DNA from: Desulfovibrio sp.
Lineage (GTDB): Bacteria; Desulfobacterota; Desulfovibrionia; Desulfovibrionales; Desulfovibrionaceae
DNA length: 35,891 nt
NCBI GenBank assembly: GCA_028708865.1
Contig: JAQVYA010000012.1
Coordinates: 1 to 35,891, forward strand
Reading direction: 5' to 3'
In this document: piece after piece, positions 9,652 to 19,319 of the stretch
Position numbering within the stretch: the stretch's first letter is position 1
Layout: every line of letters starts with the position of its first letter
Program-made: the position numbers and the translations under genes
The notes under the pieces: generated by a model
The model's input: only the letters and a program-made list of their open reading frames with translations
What the model was told of the DNA's origin: nothing
The model's database searches: none

Positions 9652-9885
9652 ATGTCCGACGTCGCAAGCAAAGTGAAGGACATCATCGTTGACCAGCTTG
9701 GCGTGAGCGCCGACGAAGTCACCGAAGAAGCGGCTTTTGTGGAAGACCTGGGTGCCGATTCCCTGGACTTGACCGAACTGATCATGGCCATGGAAGAAGA
9801 ATTCGACATCGAGATCGACGACGAAGACGCGCAGAAGATCGCCAAAGTCAAAGACGCGATCAACTACATCGAAAAAAACAAGTAG
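9652..9885 (+). CDS. acpP: Acyl carrier protein
   Basis: A 77-residue acidic acyl carrier protein. The phosphopantetheine attachment site is Ser37 in [16 protein letters not shown]. The N-terminal [11 protein letters not shown] and the C-terminal [11 protein letters not shown] are standard. The start at 9652 has GGAGG six bases upstream; ATG 9640 is in frame but lies before that site. It follows fabG by 28 bp and is separated from fabF by a terminator-like hairpin, which fits the usual need for much more ACP than enzyme. Confidence 0.97.
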   Translation: MSDVASKVKDIIVDQLGVSADEVTEEAAFVEDLGADSLDLTELIMAMEEEFDIEIDDEDAQKIAKVKDAINYIEKNK

Positions 9886-9918
9886 AGACCGGCTCCTTTG
9901 CCGATCTTCAGCAATTCA

Positions 9919-9962
9919 GGGGGCGTTCTATACTCCTTCAGGGTGTAGGACGCTCCGTTTTT
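9919..9962 (+). terminator. Terminator/attenuator between acpP and fabF
   Basis: A long stem pairs GGGGCGTTCTATACTCC (from about 9920) with GGGTGTAGGACGCTCC (ending about 9956) across a TTCA loop, allowing G-U pairs, and is followed by GTTTTT. It has the form of an intrinsic terminator inside the operon, 35 bp after acpP and 34 bp before fabF. It probably stops part of the transcripts. Confidence 0.75.
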
Positions 9963-9996
9963 CCCGGCGATTACCGGCCGGGCCGAGAGGGAGAAT

Positions 9997-11235
9997 ATGA
10001 ACAGGGTAGTCGTTACCGGCCTCGCAGCCATCACCCCCCTGGGCAACGACCTGGCAAGCAGCTGGGAGAACCTCATCGCAGGCAAGTCCGGCATCGGACC
10101 CATCACGTCCTTTGACGCTTCCGCGTTTGATTCCCGCATTGCCGGGCACGTCAAGGAATTTGACCACACCCCCTACATCCCGCACAAGCAGGCCAAGCGC
10201 ATGGAGCCCTTCACCCGCTACGCGGTGAGCTGCACGCGCATGCTCCTGGATGAAACCGGGCTGGAAATCCCGGAAGATCAGGCCGAGCGCGTGGGCGTGG
10301 TCATCGGTGTGGGCCTGGGCGGGCTGGACGCCATCGAAGTCTACCACAAGAAATTGCTCGAACGGGGACCGGGGCGCATCTCCCCATTCTTCATCCCCAC
10401 CATGATCGCCAACATGGCGGCCGGACAGGTCTCCATCGAGGCCGGGGCGCGCGGTCCAAATATCTGCACCACCACGGCCTGCGCCTCGGGCACCCATGCC
10501 ATCGGCTATGCCTATACCGACATCATGCTCGGGCGCATCGACGCTGCCATCTGCGGCGGCGTGGAATCCACCGTCACCCCGCTGGGGGTTAGCGGCTTTA
10601 CGGCCATGAAGGCCCTTTCCACCCGCAACGACGATCCCGAGCGGGCCTCCCGTCCCTTTGACGGGGAGCGCGACGGCTTTATCATGGGCGAGGGAGGCGG
10701 CGTTCTGCTGCTGGAATCCCTGGAGCACGCTCAAAAGCGCGGCGCCACCATCCTAGCCGAAGTGGCCGGGTTCGGCGCATCCGGAGACGCCTTCCACATG
10801 ACCGCTCCGCCCGAGGACGGTTCCGGCATGGCCCTGGCCATGCGCGCGGCCCTGCGCGAGGCTCGTGTGGCGCCGGAAGACGTGGACTGCATCAATGCCC
10901 ACGGTACCTCCACCAAGCTGAACGACCTCTGCGAGACCCGGGCCCTCAAGACCGTGTTCGGCGACCATGCGTACAAGCTCAACATTTCCGCCAACAAATC
11001 CCAGATCGGCCACCTGCTCGGCGCAGCCGGCGGTGTGGAAGGCGTGTTCAGCGTCAAGACCCTGGCCGAGGGCATCATCCCCGGCACCGCAAACCAGACC
11101 ACGCCGGACCCGGACTGCGACCTGGACTATTGCGCCTCCGGATCCCGGGACAAACAGGTCGAATACGTGCTGTCCAACTCCTTTGGATTCGGCGGCACCA
11201 ACGGCTGTATTTTGTTCAAGCGTTTTTCGGACTGA
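9997..11235 (+). CDS. fabF: Beta-ketoacyl-ACP synthase II FabF
   Basis: A 412-residue KAS II, the condensing enzyme of fatty acid elongation. It begins [18 protein letters not shown], the family N-terminus. The catalytic residues are Cys162 ([10 protein letters not shown]), His302 (NAHGTST) and His339 ([13 protein letters not shown]), and GFGGTNG near the C-terminus is conserved. The start has GAGAGGGAG-like purines upstream. It follows the attenuator after acpP, and glyA starts 86 bp downstream. Confidence 0.97.
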   Translation: MNRVVVTGLAAITPLGNDLASSWENLIAGKSGIGPITSFDASAFDSRIAGHVKEFDHTPYIPHKQAKRMEPFTRYAVSCTRMLLDETGLEIPEDQAERVGVVIGVGLGGLDAIEVYHKKLLERGPGRISPFFIPTMIANMAAGQVSIEAGARGPNICTTTACASGTHAIGYAYTDIMLGRIDAAICGGVESTVTPLGVSGFTAMKALSTRNDDPERASRPFDGERDGFIMGEGGGVLLLESLEHAQKRGATILAEVAGFGASGDAFHMTAPPEDGSGMALAMRAALREARVAPEDVDCINAHGTSTKLNDLCETRALKTVFGDHAYKLNISANKSQIGHLLGAAGGVEGVFSVKTLAEGIIPGTANQTTPDPDCDLDYCASGSRDKQVEYVLSNSFGFGGTNGCILFKRFSD

Positions 11236-11321
11236 TAGTATACCGTCCGAAGCACATAACAGCGAACATCCGCCCGGGAGCCCCTTCCGGGCGTGAACCT
11301 TTTCATCGAGAGGACACTCCC

Positions 11322-12560
11322 ATGGAAGAAATCCTTATTCAAGATCCGGAAGTGGCAGCCGCCATCACCCGCGAGGTGGACCGGCAGGTCGGCAACCTGG
11401 AACTCATCGCCTCGGAAAACTTCACTTCCGTGGCCGTGCGCCAGGCCATGAGCTGCGTCATGACGCACAAATACGCGGAAGGTTACCCGGGCAAGCGCTA
11501 CTACGGCGGCTGCGAGTTCGTGGACCAGGTGGAGGACATGGCCCGCGACCGGGTCAAGGCCCTGTTCGGCGCGGAATACGCCAACGTGCAGCCCCACTCC
11601 GGTTCCCAGGCCAACATGGGCGTGTATTTCTCCTGCCTGGAGCCGGGCGATACCATCCTGGGCATGGACCTCTCCCACGGCGGCCACCTGACCCACGGCA
11701 GCCCCGTAAACTTCTCGGGCAAGCTCTTCAACGTGGTCTTCTACGGCGTGGACCGTGAAACCGAGACCATCGACTACGAGCAGGTGGAGTGCCTGGCCAA
11801 GGAGCACCGCCCCAAGCTTATCGTGGCCGGTGCCTCGGCCTATTCCCGGATCATCGACTTCAAGCGCTTCCGTGAAATCGCGGACGAGGTGGACGCCCTG
11901 TTCATGGTGGACATGGCCCACATCGCCGGACTCATTGCTGCGGGAGAGCACCCCTCCTGCATCGAGTACGCCCACTTCACCACCTCCACCACGCACAAGA
12001 CCCTGCGCGGCCCGCGCGGCGGCCTGATCCTCTCCTCCGAGGAAAATCAGAAAAAGCTGAACTCCAATATCTTCCCCGGAATCCAGGGCGGCCCGCTCAT
12101 GCATGTGATCGCGTCCAAGGCCGTGGCCTTTGGCGAGGCCCTGCAACCCGGATTCCAGGAGTATCAGGCGCAGATCGTGAAAAACGCCAAGACCCTGGCC
12201 AGCGCCCTGGCCGAGTCCGGATTCCGCATCGTTTCCGGCGGTACCGACAACCACCTGCTGATGCTGGACCTCACCGACAAGGGCGTCACAGGCAAGGACG
12301 CCCAGATCGCCCTGGAAAAGGCCAACATCACCGCCAACAAAAACACCATCCCGTTCGACACCCAATCCCCGTTCGTGACCTCCGGCATCCGTCTGGGCAC
12401 TCCGGCCCTGACCACCCGCGGCATGATCGAGGAAGACATGGTCGTGGTGGCCGAAGCCATTACCACGGCTCTGGAAAACTGGCAGAACGACAAGATTCTG
12501 GCCGAGCTCAAGGACGAAGTGGAAGAATTCGCCCACGAATTCCCGCTGTTCGCCTGGTAG
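11322..12560 (+). CDS. glyA: Serine hydroxymethyltransferase
   Basis: A 412-residue PLP enzyme that interconverts serine and glycine with tetrahydrofolate, supplying one-carbon units. Family motifs: [30 protein letters not shown], and the PLP lysine Lys226 in [15 protein letters not shown]. Length is standard. The start is the ATG at 11322 with GAGAGGA upstream; the open frame extends back into fabF but that part is not coding. A hairpin of CGCCCGG and CCGGGCG (11271-11293) lies in the leader without a U-run. A strong terminator follows. Confidence 0.97.
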   Translation: MEEILIQDPEVAAAITREVDRQVGNLELIASENFTSVAVRQAMSCVMTHKYAEGYPGKRYYGGCEFVDQVEDMARDRVKALFGAEYANVQPHSGSQANMGVYFSCLEPGDTILGMDLSHGGHLTHGSPVNFSGKLFNVVFYGVDRETETIDYEQVECLAKEHRPKLIVAGASAYSRIIDFKRFREIADEVDALFMVDMAHIAGLIAAGEHPSCIEYAHFTTSTTHKTLRGPRGGLILSSEENQKKLNSNIFPGIQGGPLMHVIASKAVAFGEALQPGFQEYQAQIVKNAKTLASALAESGFRIVSGGTDNHLLMLDLTDKGVTGKDAQIALEKANITANKNTIPFDTQSPFVTSGIRLGTPALTTRGMIEEDMVVVAEAITTALENWQNDKILAELKDEVEEFAHEFPLFAW

Positions 12561-12583
12561 GCAAAGCCCCAAGCCCATACGCC

Positions 12584-12619
12584 AAGGCCGGGATCCCGCA
12601 CGGGGTTCCGGCCTTTTTT
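12584..12619 (+). terminator. Rho-independent terminator after glyA
   Basis: AAGGCCGG...ATCCC pairs with GGGGTTCCGGCC across a short GCAC loop and runs into TTTTTT (12614-12619). It ends the fab-glyA transcript 24 bp after the glyA stop; the dCMP deaminase and ribD follow as a separate or read-through unit. Confidence 0.85.
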
Positions 12620-12703
12620 CCGGCCACGCCTTGGGGCCGCTTCTTGCCATCCGGTTCCGGAATGACTACGGATGGACCAAAGATCAAGCCGCAAGGAGCC
12701 GCC

Positions 12704-13162
12704 ATGTCCCGAATGCCCTGGCCCGACTATTTCATGAAAATCGCCCACGTGGTGGCGGAGCGCTCCACCTGCCTGCGCCGCAAGGTGGGGGCTGTGGCCG
12801 TGCGCGACCGGCGCATCCTGGCCACGGGGTACAACGGCGCCCCCACCAACATGCGCCACTGCGAAGAGGTGGGCTGCCTGCGCGAGCAGCTCAAGGTGCC
12901 GTCCGGAGAACGACACGAGCTTTGCCGCGCTCTGCACGCCGAACAAAACATCATCACCCAGTGCGCCGTGCACGGCGTGTCCCTGAAAGGCGCGGAAATT
13001 TACTGCACGACCCAGCCCTGCCTGATCTGCGCCAAGCTGCTGATCAACTGCCAGGTGCGGGCCATCTGGTACGCGGAATCCTACCCGGACAAGCTCACCG
13101 AGCAATTCCTGGAAGAATCCGGCATGGAACACGGCCAGCTCCCCTACCCTGACCATGACTGA
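12704..13162 (+). CDS. dCMP deaminase family protein
   Basis: A 152-residue zinc deaminase of the deoxycytidylate deaminase/ComEB group, which makes dUMP for thymidylate synthesis. The zinc site is shown by HAEQN (His and catalytic Glu) and by PCLICAKLL (two Cys); [21 protein letters not shown] is the usual N-terminal strand region. An insertion with C-E-E-V-G-C between the two halves is common in this family. The ATG at 12704 has AAGGAG seven bases upstream; the open frame back to 12644 crosses the terminator region. It overlaps ribD by eight bases (ATGACTGA), suggesting coupled translation. Substrate is assigned from family and context. Confidence 0.9.
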   Translation: MSRMPWPDYFMKIAHVVAERSTCLRRKVGAVAVRDRRILATGYNGAPTNMRHCEEVGCLREQLKVPSGERHELCRALHAEQNIITQCAVHGVSLKGAEIYCTTQPCLICAKLLINCQVRAIWYAESYPDKLTEQFLEESGMEHGQLPYPDHD

Positions 13163-14330
13163 TGCCACGCCTCTGCACGAACACTGGATGGCCCGGGCCA
13201 TTGAGCTGGCCCGGCGGGGAAGAGGCCCCACCGCTCCCAACCCCTGCGTTGGCGCGGTGCTGGTGCGAGACGGCCAGGAAGTGGCTCGTGGCTGGCACGA
13301 ACAGTTCGGCGGTCCCCATGCGGAACGTCGCTGTCTGGCTCATGCCCGGGACCTGGGTGTGGATCCCGGCCAGTGCACCCTGTACGTGACCTTGGAGCCG
13401 TGCAACCACCATGGCAAGACCCCGCCCTGCACCGAGGCGGTGCTGGAAGCGGGCATTCCCGAAGTGGTGGTGGGTGCGTTGGACCCCAATCCCGTGGCCC
13501 AGGGCGGGGCTGAGCGGCTGCAACAGGCCGGAGTACAGGTGCACACCCGAGTCCTGGAGCAGGATTGCCTGGACCTGATCCGGGATTTCCGCATTTGGCA
13601 GACCACGGACCGGGCTTACTGCATCCTGAAAATGGCCGCCACCCTGGACGGGCGCATTGCAGCCCGCTCCGGTCGACCGGAAGCGGTCTCCAGTCCGGAA
13701 AGCTTCCACGATGTGCACCGCCTGCGCGCCCTGGCCGACGCCGTGCTTGTGGGCGGCACTACGTTTCGACGGGATGACCCCAGCCTGACCTGCCGGTTGG
13801 CGGATTCCGCCGGCGATGCAGACGCCCCGGCCCACCCCCGAGATGAACAACAACTGATCAACAATGAACAGCCATATGCCGTGGTCCTGACCTCAACCCT
13901 CCCCGGCACGGACTGCGAACAGCAACTCATCCGTAAGCGGCCGCGCCAGACCGTATTCTGGACCAGCGAGGAGGCGGCCCGGTCCGAAACCGCCCGCGCC
14001 CTGGAGGATATCGGCGTTCGCGTCTGGGGGCTGCCCCACCAGGGGCCGCAGTTGGACGTGCGGGCCGGGCTGGCCCGGCTGCGTCGTGAACTGGACGGGC
14101 ACTATCTGCTCTGCGAGGGTGGCGGCCGTCTGGCCACCAGCCTGCTGGAGCAAGGCGCCGCGGACGAACTGGTGCTCTACCTGGCTCCGCGTGTGCTGGG
14201 GGATGAGCAGGCCGTGCCCGTGTTCGGCGGACGCGTCTGCCAGAGCATGGCCCAGACCATAAACCTGCGCCTGGGACGCTACGCGCCTTCCGGACCGGAC
14301 CTCCGGCTCACCTATTATCCGCAGGATTAG
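13155..14330 (+). CDS. ribD: Bifunctional riboflavin deaminase/reductase RibD
   Basis: A 391-residue two-domain enzyme of riboflavin synthesis: deamination of the pyrimidine intermediate, then reduction of its ribosyl chain with NADPH. The N-terminal deaminase (1-145) has [11 protein letters not shown], the zinc-site PHAE, and [20 protein letters not shown]. The reductase (150-390) has [32 protein letters not shown] and [15 protein letters not shown]. It is slightly longer than typical because of a loop around residues 215-250. In Desulfovibrio genomes I know, ribD is followed by ribE, ribBA and ribH; here the AT-rich islet begins directly after the stop. No terminator or FMN riboswitch is visible at this gene. 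Confidence 0.96.
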   Translation: MTDATPLHEHWMARAIELARRGRGPTAPNPCVGAVLVRDGQEVARGWHEQFGGPHAERRCLAHARDLGVDPGQCTLYVTLEPCNHHGKTPPCTEAVLEAGIPEVVVGALDPNPVAQGGAERLQQAGVQVHTRVLEQDCLDLIRDFRIWQTTDRAYCILKMAATLDGRIAARSGRPEAVSSPESFHDVHRLRALADAVLVGGTTFRRDDPSLTCRLADSAGDADAPAHPRDEQQLINNEQPYAVVLTSTLPGTDCEQQLIRKRPRQTVFWTSEEAARSETARALEDIGVRVWGLPHQGPQLDVRAGLARLRRELDGHYLLCEGGGRLATSLLEQGAADELVLYLAPRVLGDEQAVPVFGGRVCQSMAQTINLRLGRYAPSGPDLRLTYYPQD

Positions 14331-14513
14331 GGATTCTGCCTATTACATAAAAATATTGTTTTAATTGAATAAAAAATGTCATTTTTTCAAGGAAGCCAAC
14401 CAAACGAATCCGCAAGACTGGCAACTAGCTGGCAGCAATCTACTTTTTTTGACTAAAAAACAAATACGTTTTGAACGAAACGTTATGAACTCTGAAATCG
14501 TCCTATAGTTTGA
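14331..14513. other. AT-rich non-coding left edge of the foreign islet
   Basis: This stretch changes abruptly from the GC-rich ribD to strongly AT-rich sequence with A and T runs. No gene, terminator hairpin or tRNA-like structure is seen. A short CGTTT...AAACG inverted repeat lies at 14468-14484. Confidence 0.6.
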
Positions 14514-16070
14514 CTACCTCCGGAGCTTATTGCGCAACGAAAAAGCAAACAATGAAGCCTGTAAAGCTATGATGATTTGGAAGATCAAATACACCACCTT
14601 CTTCCCTGTTCCTAGAGTATCTGAAAGCTTTAGCTTGGCTAAAGGCAAGCTATTGTACCAATCCTTCCCGACGTTCCCAACCGCAGCCCAGTCAACAGTA
14701 CACGATATTCCTGTTTGAGAAAGCATCCATAGTCCGAAAACAATAGCAGGAAGCAAAAGAAACACAACCAGCCAGCACAGTGCTTTGTTGGGTTCTTCAC
14801 CATACCCACTGAAAAGACGGTATAAACACAAAAAAGATCGAATAAATTTAGATGTTTCCTTAGACTGGTAGGTCATCTCCTTCTCTTGCCAATGCCACTC
14901 TGACGCTCTCAATTCATCATGGTCTAACTTAGCAACTTTTTTCAGCCTTCGATAAACATCTGAAAGTTCATCATGAGATGAGCTAGAGTGCCCTGCAACA
15001 CAAGAATGGTCACCTTGTTTCGGCCATATACAATTCGTAAAGCGAAAAGCTTCTATTTGGGCGTTTTTCAAATGGACATTTTCCATTTCAATCCCGCTCA
15101 ACTGAATAGTCTTACCGATTGAGAAGGCTTTAAAGTCAGCAGACTTTCCAAACAGAGTCTTTCCAAAGCTTATCGCCTCAGATGAATACGCTTCCTCAAA
15201 GGACAGATTCCCCATAAACTTCGCCTGCTCAAACGATACGTAATCTTTGAACTTTGTGCGATTAAAAGAAGCATCTCCACTTACAGAAGCCTTCCTCAAA
15301 TAGACCCCGCCTCTACACAAATTTCTCTCAAATATAAAATCGTTCTCAATTTTTATATCGTCGCAATCAACATCACCATCAAACATATTTCTGGTGAGGT
15401 TTACGTGTTTTGATTGAACTGTATTCAAAGCTGTGTGTCCGTAGAATTTCGAGTTAATGAATTCTAGCTTCTCGATTTTAGATTCATCGAAATAAATATT
15501 GTCACCAATTGAGGATGCTATGATACTTAGACCTAAAGTAGTAACGCTATCGAAATGAACCCGTTGATCGAATCTTGTTCTGAAAACAAGCAATCCATTC
15601 TGAAAAACAGTTCCACCAAATGAAACATTATTTCTGAACACTGTGTCGATAAAATCTATTTTATTATTGAATTTTGCATTGCTAAAATTGACTTCACTTT
15701 GAAACTCTGAACCATTCAAATTGAAGCCACTTTCAAAAACGGACTCAGTACAGTCTACATCTTTCGTAAACACGCAATGTGTGAGGTCTACGTATGAATT
15801 GTTGGTCGATTCTTGAAACAACTCAGCGAAACGAACTTTGTGCGGAAAGACAACCCCTCGAAGGTTTATCAAGCGACCATCAGTCACACGTTCCTTGATG
15901 TATAGTTTCAACTGAAAATTGAAATTATCGACATCAAATTTCTCTTCAACAGGAGCATGAAACAAGCAATAATGCTCCTCTTGAGATTCATCCTTCCAAT
16001 TACAAGGAGGTGGATTGTGAAACCACTTATACTCTCTGCACTTTGGGCATGTTGGTATCTTTCCTGACAT
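14514..16070 (-). CDS. Pentapeptide-repeat membrane protein with N-terminal Cys motif
   Basis: A 518-residue protein. The N-terminus has four cysteines (C8, C11, C23, C35) that could bind zinc, ending in YCLFHAP. Residues about 90-345 are degenerate pentapeptide repeats with Phe every ten residues (for example FQSEVNFSNAKFNNKIDF), which fold as a right-handed beta-helix. A helical segment DVYRRLKKVAKLDHDELRASEW follows in two parts, then SGYGEEPNKALCW and two membrane segments (about 430-450 and 490-512). The last part resembles the two-TM, ion-channel-like tail seen in many pentapeptide proteins. Codon use is AT-rich, unlike the neighbours, and it stands alone next to transposase debris, so it was probably acquired. 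Function is unknown; a phage-defence or membrane-effector role is possible but unproven. The start has AGGA upstream. Confidence 0.88.
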   Translation of the reverse strand: MSGKIPTCPKCREYKWFHNPPPCNWKDESQEEHYCLFHAPVEEKFDVDNFNFQLKLYIKERVTDGRLINLRGVVFPHKVRFAELFQESTNNSYVDLTHCVFTKDVDCTESVFESGFNLNGSEFQSEVNFSNAKFNNKIDFIDTVFRNNVSFGGTVFQNGLLVFRTRFDQRVHFDSVTTLGLSIIASSIGDNIYFDESKIEKLEFINSKFYGHTALNTVQSKHVNLTRNMFDGDVDCDDIKIENDFIFERNLCRGGVYLRKASVSGDASFNRTKFKDYVSFEQAKFMGNLSFEEAYSSEAISFGKTLFGKSADFKAFSIGKTIQLSGIEMENVHLKNAQIEAFRFTNCIWPKQGDHSCVAGHSSSSHDELSDVYRRLKKVAKLDHDELRASEWHWQEKEMTYQSKETSKFIRSFLCLYRLFSGYGEEPNKALCWLVVFLLLPAIVFGLWMLSQTGISCTVDWAAVGNVGKDWYNSLPLAKLKLSDTLGTGKKVVYLIFQIIIALQASLFAFSLRNKLRR

Positions 16071-16155
16071 ATCTTCCTAGCTTATTTTTGTATTGCTATT
16101 TCGAACAACGAAACACCAAAACGCGTATCGAAAGCCACATTGTCTTAACAACATC

Positions 16156-16178
16156 AAAAAGCCGGTAAACCGACTTTT
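16156..16178. terminator. Hairpin with flanking A/T runs
   Basis: AAAAAGCCGG-TAAA-CCGACTTTT forms a nine-pair stem (one G-U) with runs of A and T on both sides, so it can act as a terminator in either direction. On the minus strand it lies between the inverted-repeat region and the pentapeptide gene. Confidence 0.55.
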
Positions 16179-16213
16179 CAGTTTTCATTGAACCACAAAG
16201 AAAAGCCCGCTCT

Positions 16214-16335
16214 CCTGGAGTATCCCCCATTTCGACCGGACACCTCGGCCCACTTAGGAGCTAGCGTAACGTCCCCGTAAAATAGTTCCATTGCCAAGCA
16301 GAGATTTTTGGCCCCAAAGGGGGGGCTACTCCAGG
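16214..16335. repeat. Imperfect inverted repeat pair near the islet's right edge
   Basis: CCTGGAGTATCCCCC (16214-16228) and GGGGGCTACTCCAGG (16321-16335) are inverted copies matching at 14 of 15 positions, 92 bp apart. They lie just before an IS3-type OrfA remnant and could be an insertion-sequence relic or a small non-autonomous element. No target duplication could be identified. Confidence 0.5.
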
Positions 16336-16347
16336 CAGGAGTTTTGA

Positions 16348-16473
16348 ATGCGTAAATCAAAGCCCAGCAAGCAACGAATAGTTAATATCTCAAATACAAC
16401 AACAGGTAAACAAACTCTCGACGATGTCTACCGTGAACACGGCGTAAGCATTGCCCCACGCCTCATTTGTTGA
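16348..16473 (+). pseudogene. Remnant of IS3-family transposase OrfA (N-terminus)
   Basis: The frame encodes 41 residues, MRKSKPSKQRIVNIS...LDDVYREHGVSIAPRLIC in two visible parts. It resembles the first helix-turn-helix of IS3-family OrfA proteins, which typically read MRKSKF-x-E-x-QIV...DVCREHGISEATYY. The match breaks off after the second helix and the frame stops inside the neighbouring zinc-ribbon gene, so about 60 residues of OrfA and all of OrfB are gone. Recognition is by pattern memory, not a search. Confidence 0.6.
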
Positions 16474-16696
16474 TTTTCTCACCCGAGTAGGTCACGGCCT
16501 TCTTGACCATGGTGTAGTAGCTGCCCCGGTCCATGCCCACGCGGCGGCCGCAGGCGCAGTACAGGCCGTCCGGCTCCACCCGGGCATGGTGCATGCGGGT
16601 GATGCGGTCTTTGTGGCAGCGGTGCACCTCGCCCTGGCCGATTTTGCGATACCGAAACAACTTTTTGCGGCAGGCCGCGCATTTCATGGTCAACAT
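16463..16696 (-). CDS. Small zinc-ribbon protein, conserved hypothetical
   Basis: A 77-residue basic protein with cysteines arranged as KCAAC near the N-terminus, HRCHK in the middle and YCACG near residue 47, which suggests a small zinc-binding fold. It ends VTYSGEKINK. Two starts are possible, 16696 and 16687 (MKCAAC, 74 residues); neither has a clear ribosome binding site, and a stop lies just upstream of the first. GC content matches the chromosome, not the islet, and its last bases overlap the end of the transposase remnant on the other strand. Its function is not known; it could be nucleic-acid binding. Confidence 0.65.
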   Translation of the reverse strand: MLTMKCAACRKKLFRYRKIGQGEVHRCHKDRITRMHHARVEPDGLYCACGRRVGMDRGSYYTMVKKAVTYSGEKINK

Positions 16697-16760
16697 ACGG
16701 TCAGACTAGCCCAGGCCGCCCAAGGGGTCCAGCCCGGCAGGGAAAGTGCGACCGCGCCCC

Positions 16761-16788
16761 TTGACTTGCGGGTTTGCCTGCTTATTGT
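16761..16788 (+). promoter_or_regulatory. groS: Candidate groESL promoter
   Basis: TTGACT (16761-16766) and TATTGT (16783-16788) are 16 bases apart, about 90 bp before groES. No CIRCE (HrcA operator) repeat is visible, and no good sigma-32 match was found. Confidence 0.4.
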
Positions 16789-16878
16789 CCCACCTGCGTA
16801 CATGCTTGGCGGGAAGCGGCCTCAGCCCCCCGCCGTTTCATACATCCATCCTGCGAACCATGAAGGAGAGAGACCGTC

Positions 16879-17151
16879 ATGAACCTGAAACCTCTGCACG
16901 ACAACGTCCTGATCCAGCGCGAAGAGTCCGAAGAGCGCACCGCCTCCGGCATCATCATCCCTGACGCCGCCCAGGAGCGTCCCCAGCGCGGAACCGTCCT
17001 GGCCGTAGGCCCGGGCAAGGGCGAAACGCCCATGAACGTCCAAAAGGGCGACAGCGTCCTGTTTGGCAAATACGCGGGCACCGAGTTCAAGGTGGACGGC
17101 CAGGAACTGGTCATCATGCGCCAGGACGACATCGTCGCCATCGTCGAGTAA
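16879..17151 (+). CDS. groS: Co-chaperonin GroES
   Basis: A 90-residue Hsp10 that forms the heptameric lid of GroEL. It starts [29 protein letters not shown] in the usual way: the basic LKPLHDNV strand, then the mobile loop with SGIIIPD that contacts GroEL. It ends with the conserved [19 protein letters not shown] in two parts. AAGGAGAGAG precedes the ATG. groEL follows after 29 bp. Confidence 0.97.
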   Translation: MNLKPLHDNVLIQREESEERTASGIIIPDAAQERPQRGTVLAVGPGKGETPMNVQKGDSVLFGKYAGTEFKVDGQELVIMRQDDIVAIVE

Positions 17152-17168
17152 GTCCCACATTTGAGTAA

Positions 17169-18764
<1,596 letters not shown>

Positions 18765-18811
18765 CATGTCTGCCGGGCTTGGCCCGCAGTAGCAGACGTC
18801 CGTAAAGATCA

Positions 18812-18843
18812 ACGGGCCGAACCTTCCGTTCGGTCCGTTTTTC
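18812..18843 (+). terminator. Rho-independent terminator after groEL
   Basis: ACGGGCCGAAC pairs with GTTCGGTCCGT across a CTTCC loop and runs into TTTTT. It lies about 50 bp after the groEL stop. Confidence 0.88.
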
Positions 18844-18873
18844 TATTTCGCATCTCCCCGGTGAATCCCGCGC

Positions 18874-18902
18874 TTGACCACGGCCCGGCGTGAGACTATA
18901 TT
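18874..18902 (+). promoter_or_regulatory. Promoter of the 52-residue gene
   Basis: TTGACC (18874-18879) and TATATT (18897-18902) are exactly 17 bases apart, 47 bp upstream of the small gene and downstream of the groEL terminator. Confidence 0.65.
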
Positions 18903-18948
18903 TTCGGGTCAGCCCGGAGCCTGCTCCGGCGCAATCAAGGAGGCTTGC

Positions 18949-19107
18949 ATGAGCAAAAAGAAAAATCTCTATCAGCTCGTTATTGTGGCCAACGGCAAGG
19001 AAACCCCGCTGCTGGTTTCCGAAGACCGTCGCCACCTGGAGCTGGAACGCCAACGGCATGTCCGTTCCCTGGCCCCGGGCTATGCCGAGGTCCGCGAGTT
19101 GGCCTAG
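18949..19107 (+). CDS. 52-residue conserved-looking hypothetical protein
   Basis: The protein begins MSKKKNLYQLVIVANGKETPLL and ends GYAEVRELA (two quoted parts). It is short, basic at both the N-terminus and the middle (EDRRHLELERQRHVRS), with a beta-strand-like start. I do not recognise a family with a known function. That it is a real gene is supported by an AAGGAGG site six bases before the ATG, a good promoter at 18874-18902 and a strong terminator at 19162-19190, which make it a single-gene unit. It lies between groEL and the chemoreceptor. The open frame back to 18874 is upstream sequence containing the promoter. Confidence 0.75.
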   Translation: MSKKKNLYQLVIVANGKETPLLVSEDRRHLELERQRHVRSLAPGYAEVRELA

Positions 19108-19161
19108 CTAACCACAAGGCAGACCACCGCAGCCGGACACACGGCATGAGGCCCACAAAGG

Positions 19162-19190
19162 AAGCGGCCGGGCAACGCCCGGCCGCTTTT
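19162..19190 (+). terminator. Strong terminator after the 52-residue gene
   Basis: AAGCGGCCGGGC pairs with GCCCGGCCGCTT around a short AAC loop and is followed by TTTTGATTTT on the plus strand. On the minus strand it is followed only by a broken pyrimidine run, so it may also weakly end the chemoreceptor transcript. Confidence 0.88.
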
Positions 19191-19196
19191 GATTTT

Positions 19197-19235
19197 CGGC
19201 TCACCGTCACTCGTGCCCCTCATGACGGTGAGCCG
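19197..19235. repeat. Perfect 12-bp inverted repeat with 15-base loop
   Basis: CGGCTCACCGTC (19197-19208) and GACGGTGAGCCG (19224-19235) are perfect inverted copies, seven bases after the terminator and 85 bp before the end of the chemoreceptor gene. There is no U-run on either side, so it is not a standard terminator. Confidence 0.7.
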
Positions 19236-19319
19236 ATCCGGCCGCCGGCCGCAATTTCGGGCCTGTGGTCCCTCCCCCGAAGCTGCGGCGCGCCGGAAAT
19301 CGCACCCTCTCTCGAACCG

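Noticed and set aside
11127-12650. A 507-residue minus-strand open frame
   Set aside because: Antisense to glyA, no recognisable domain.
12620-13160. FMN riboswitch ahead of ribD
   Set aside because: ribD starts inside the dCMP deaminase gene and no conserved RFN-element sequence is seen in the preceding gap.
16178-16360. A 60-residue minus-strand frame ending at the 16156-16178 hairpin
   Set aside because: It spans the inverted-repeat pair, has no clear ribosome binding site or family, and is probably chance or a transposon scrap.
16697-16878. CIRCE or sigma-32 control of groESL
   Set aside because: No TTAGCACTC-N9-GAGTGCTAA repeat and no convincing CTTGAAA/CCCCAT pair is present.
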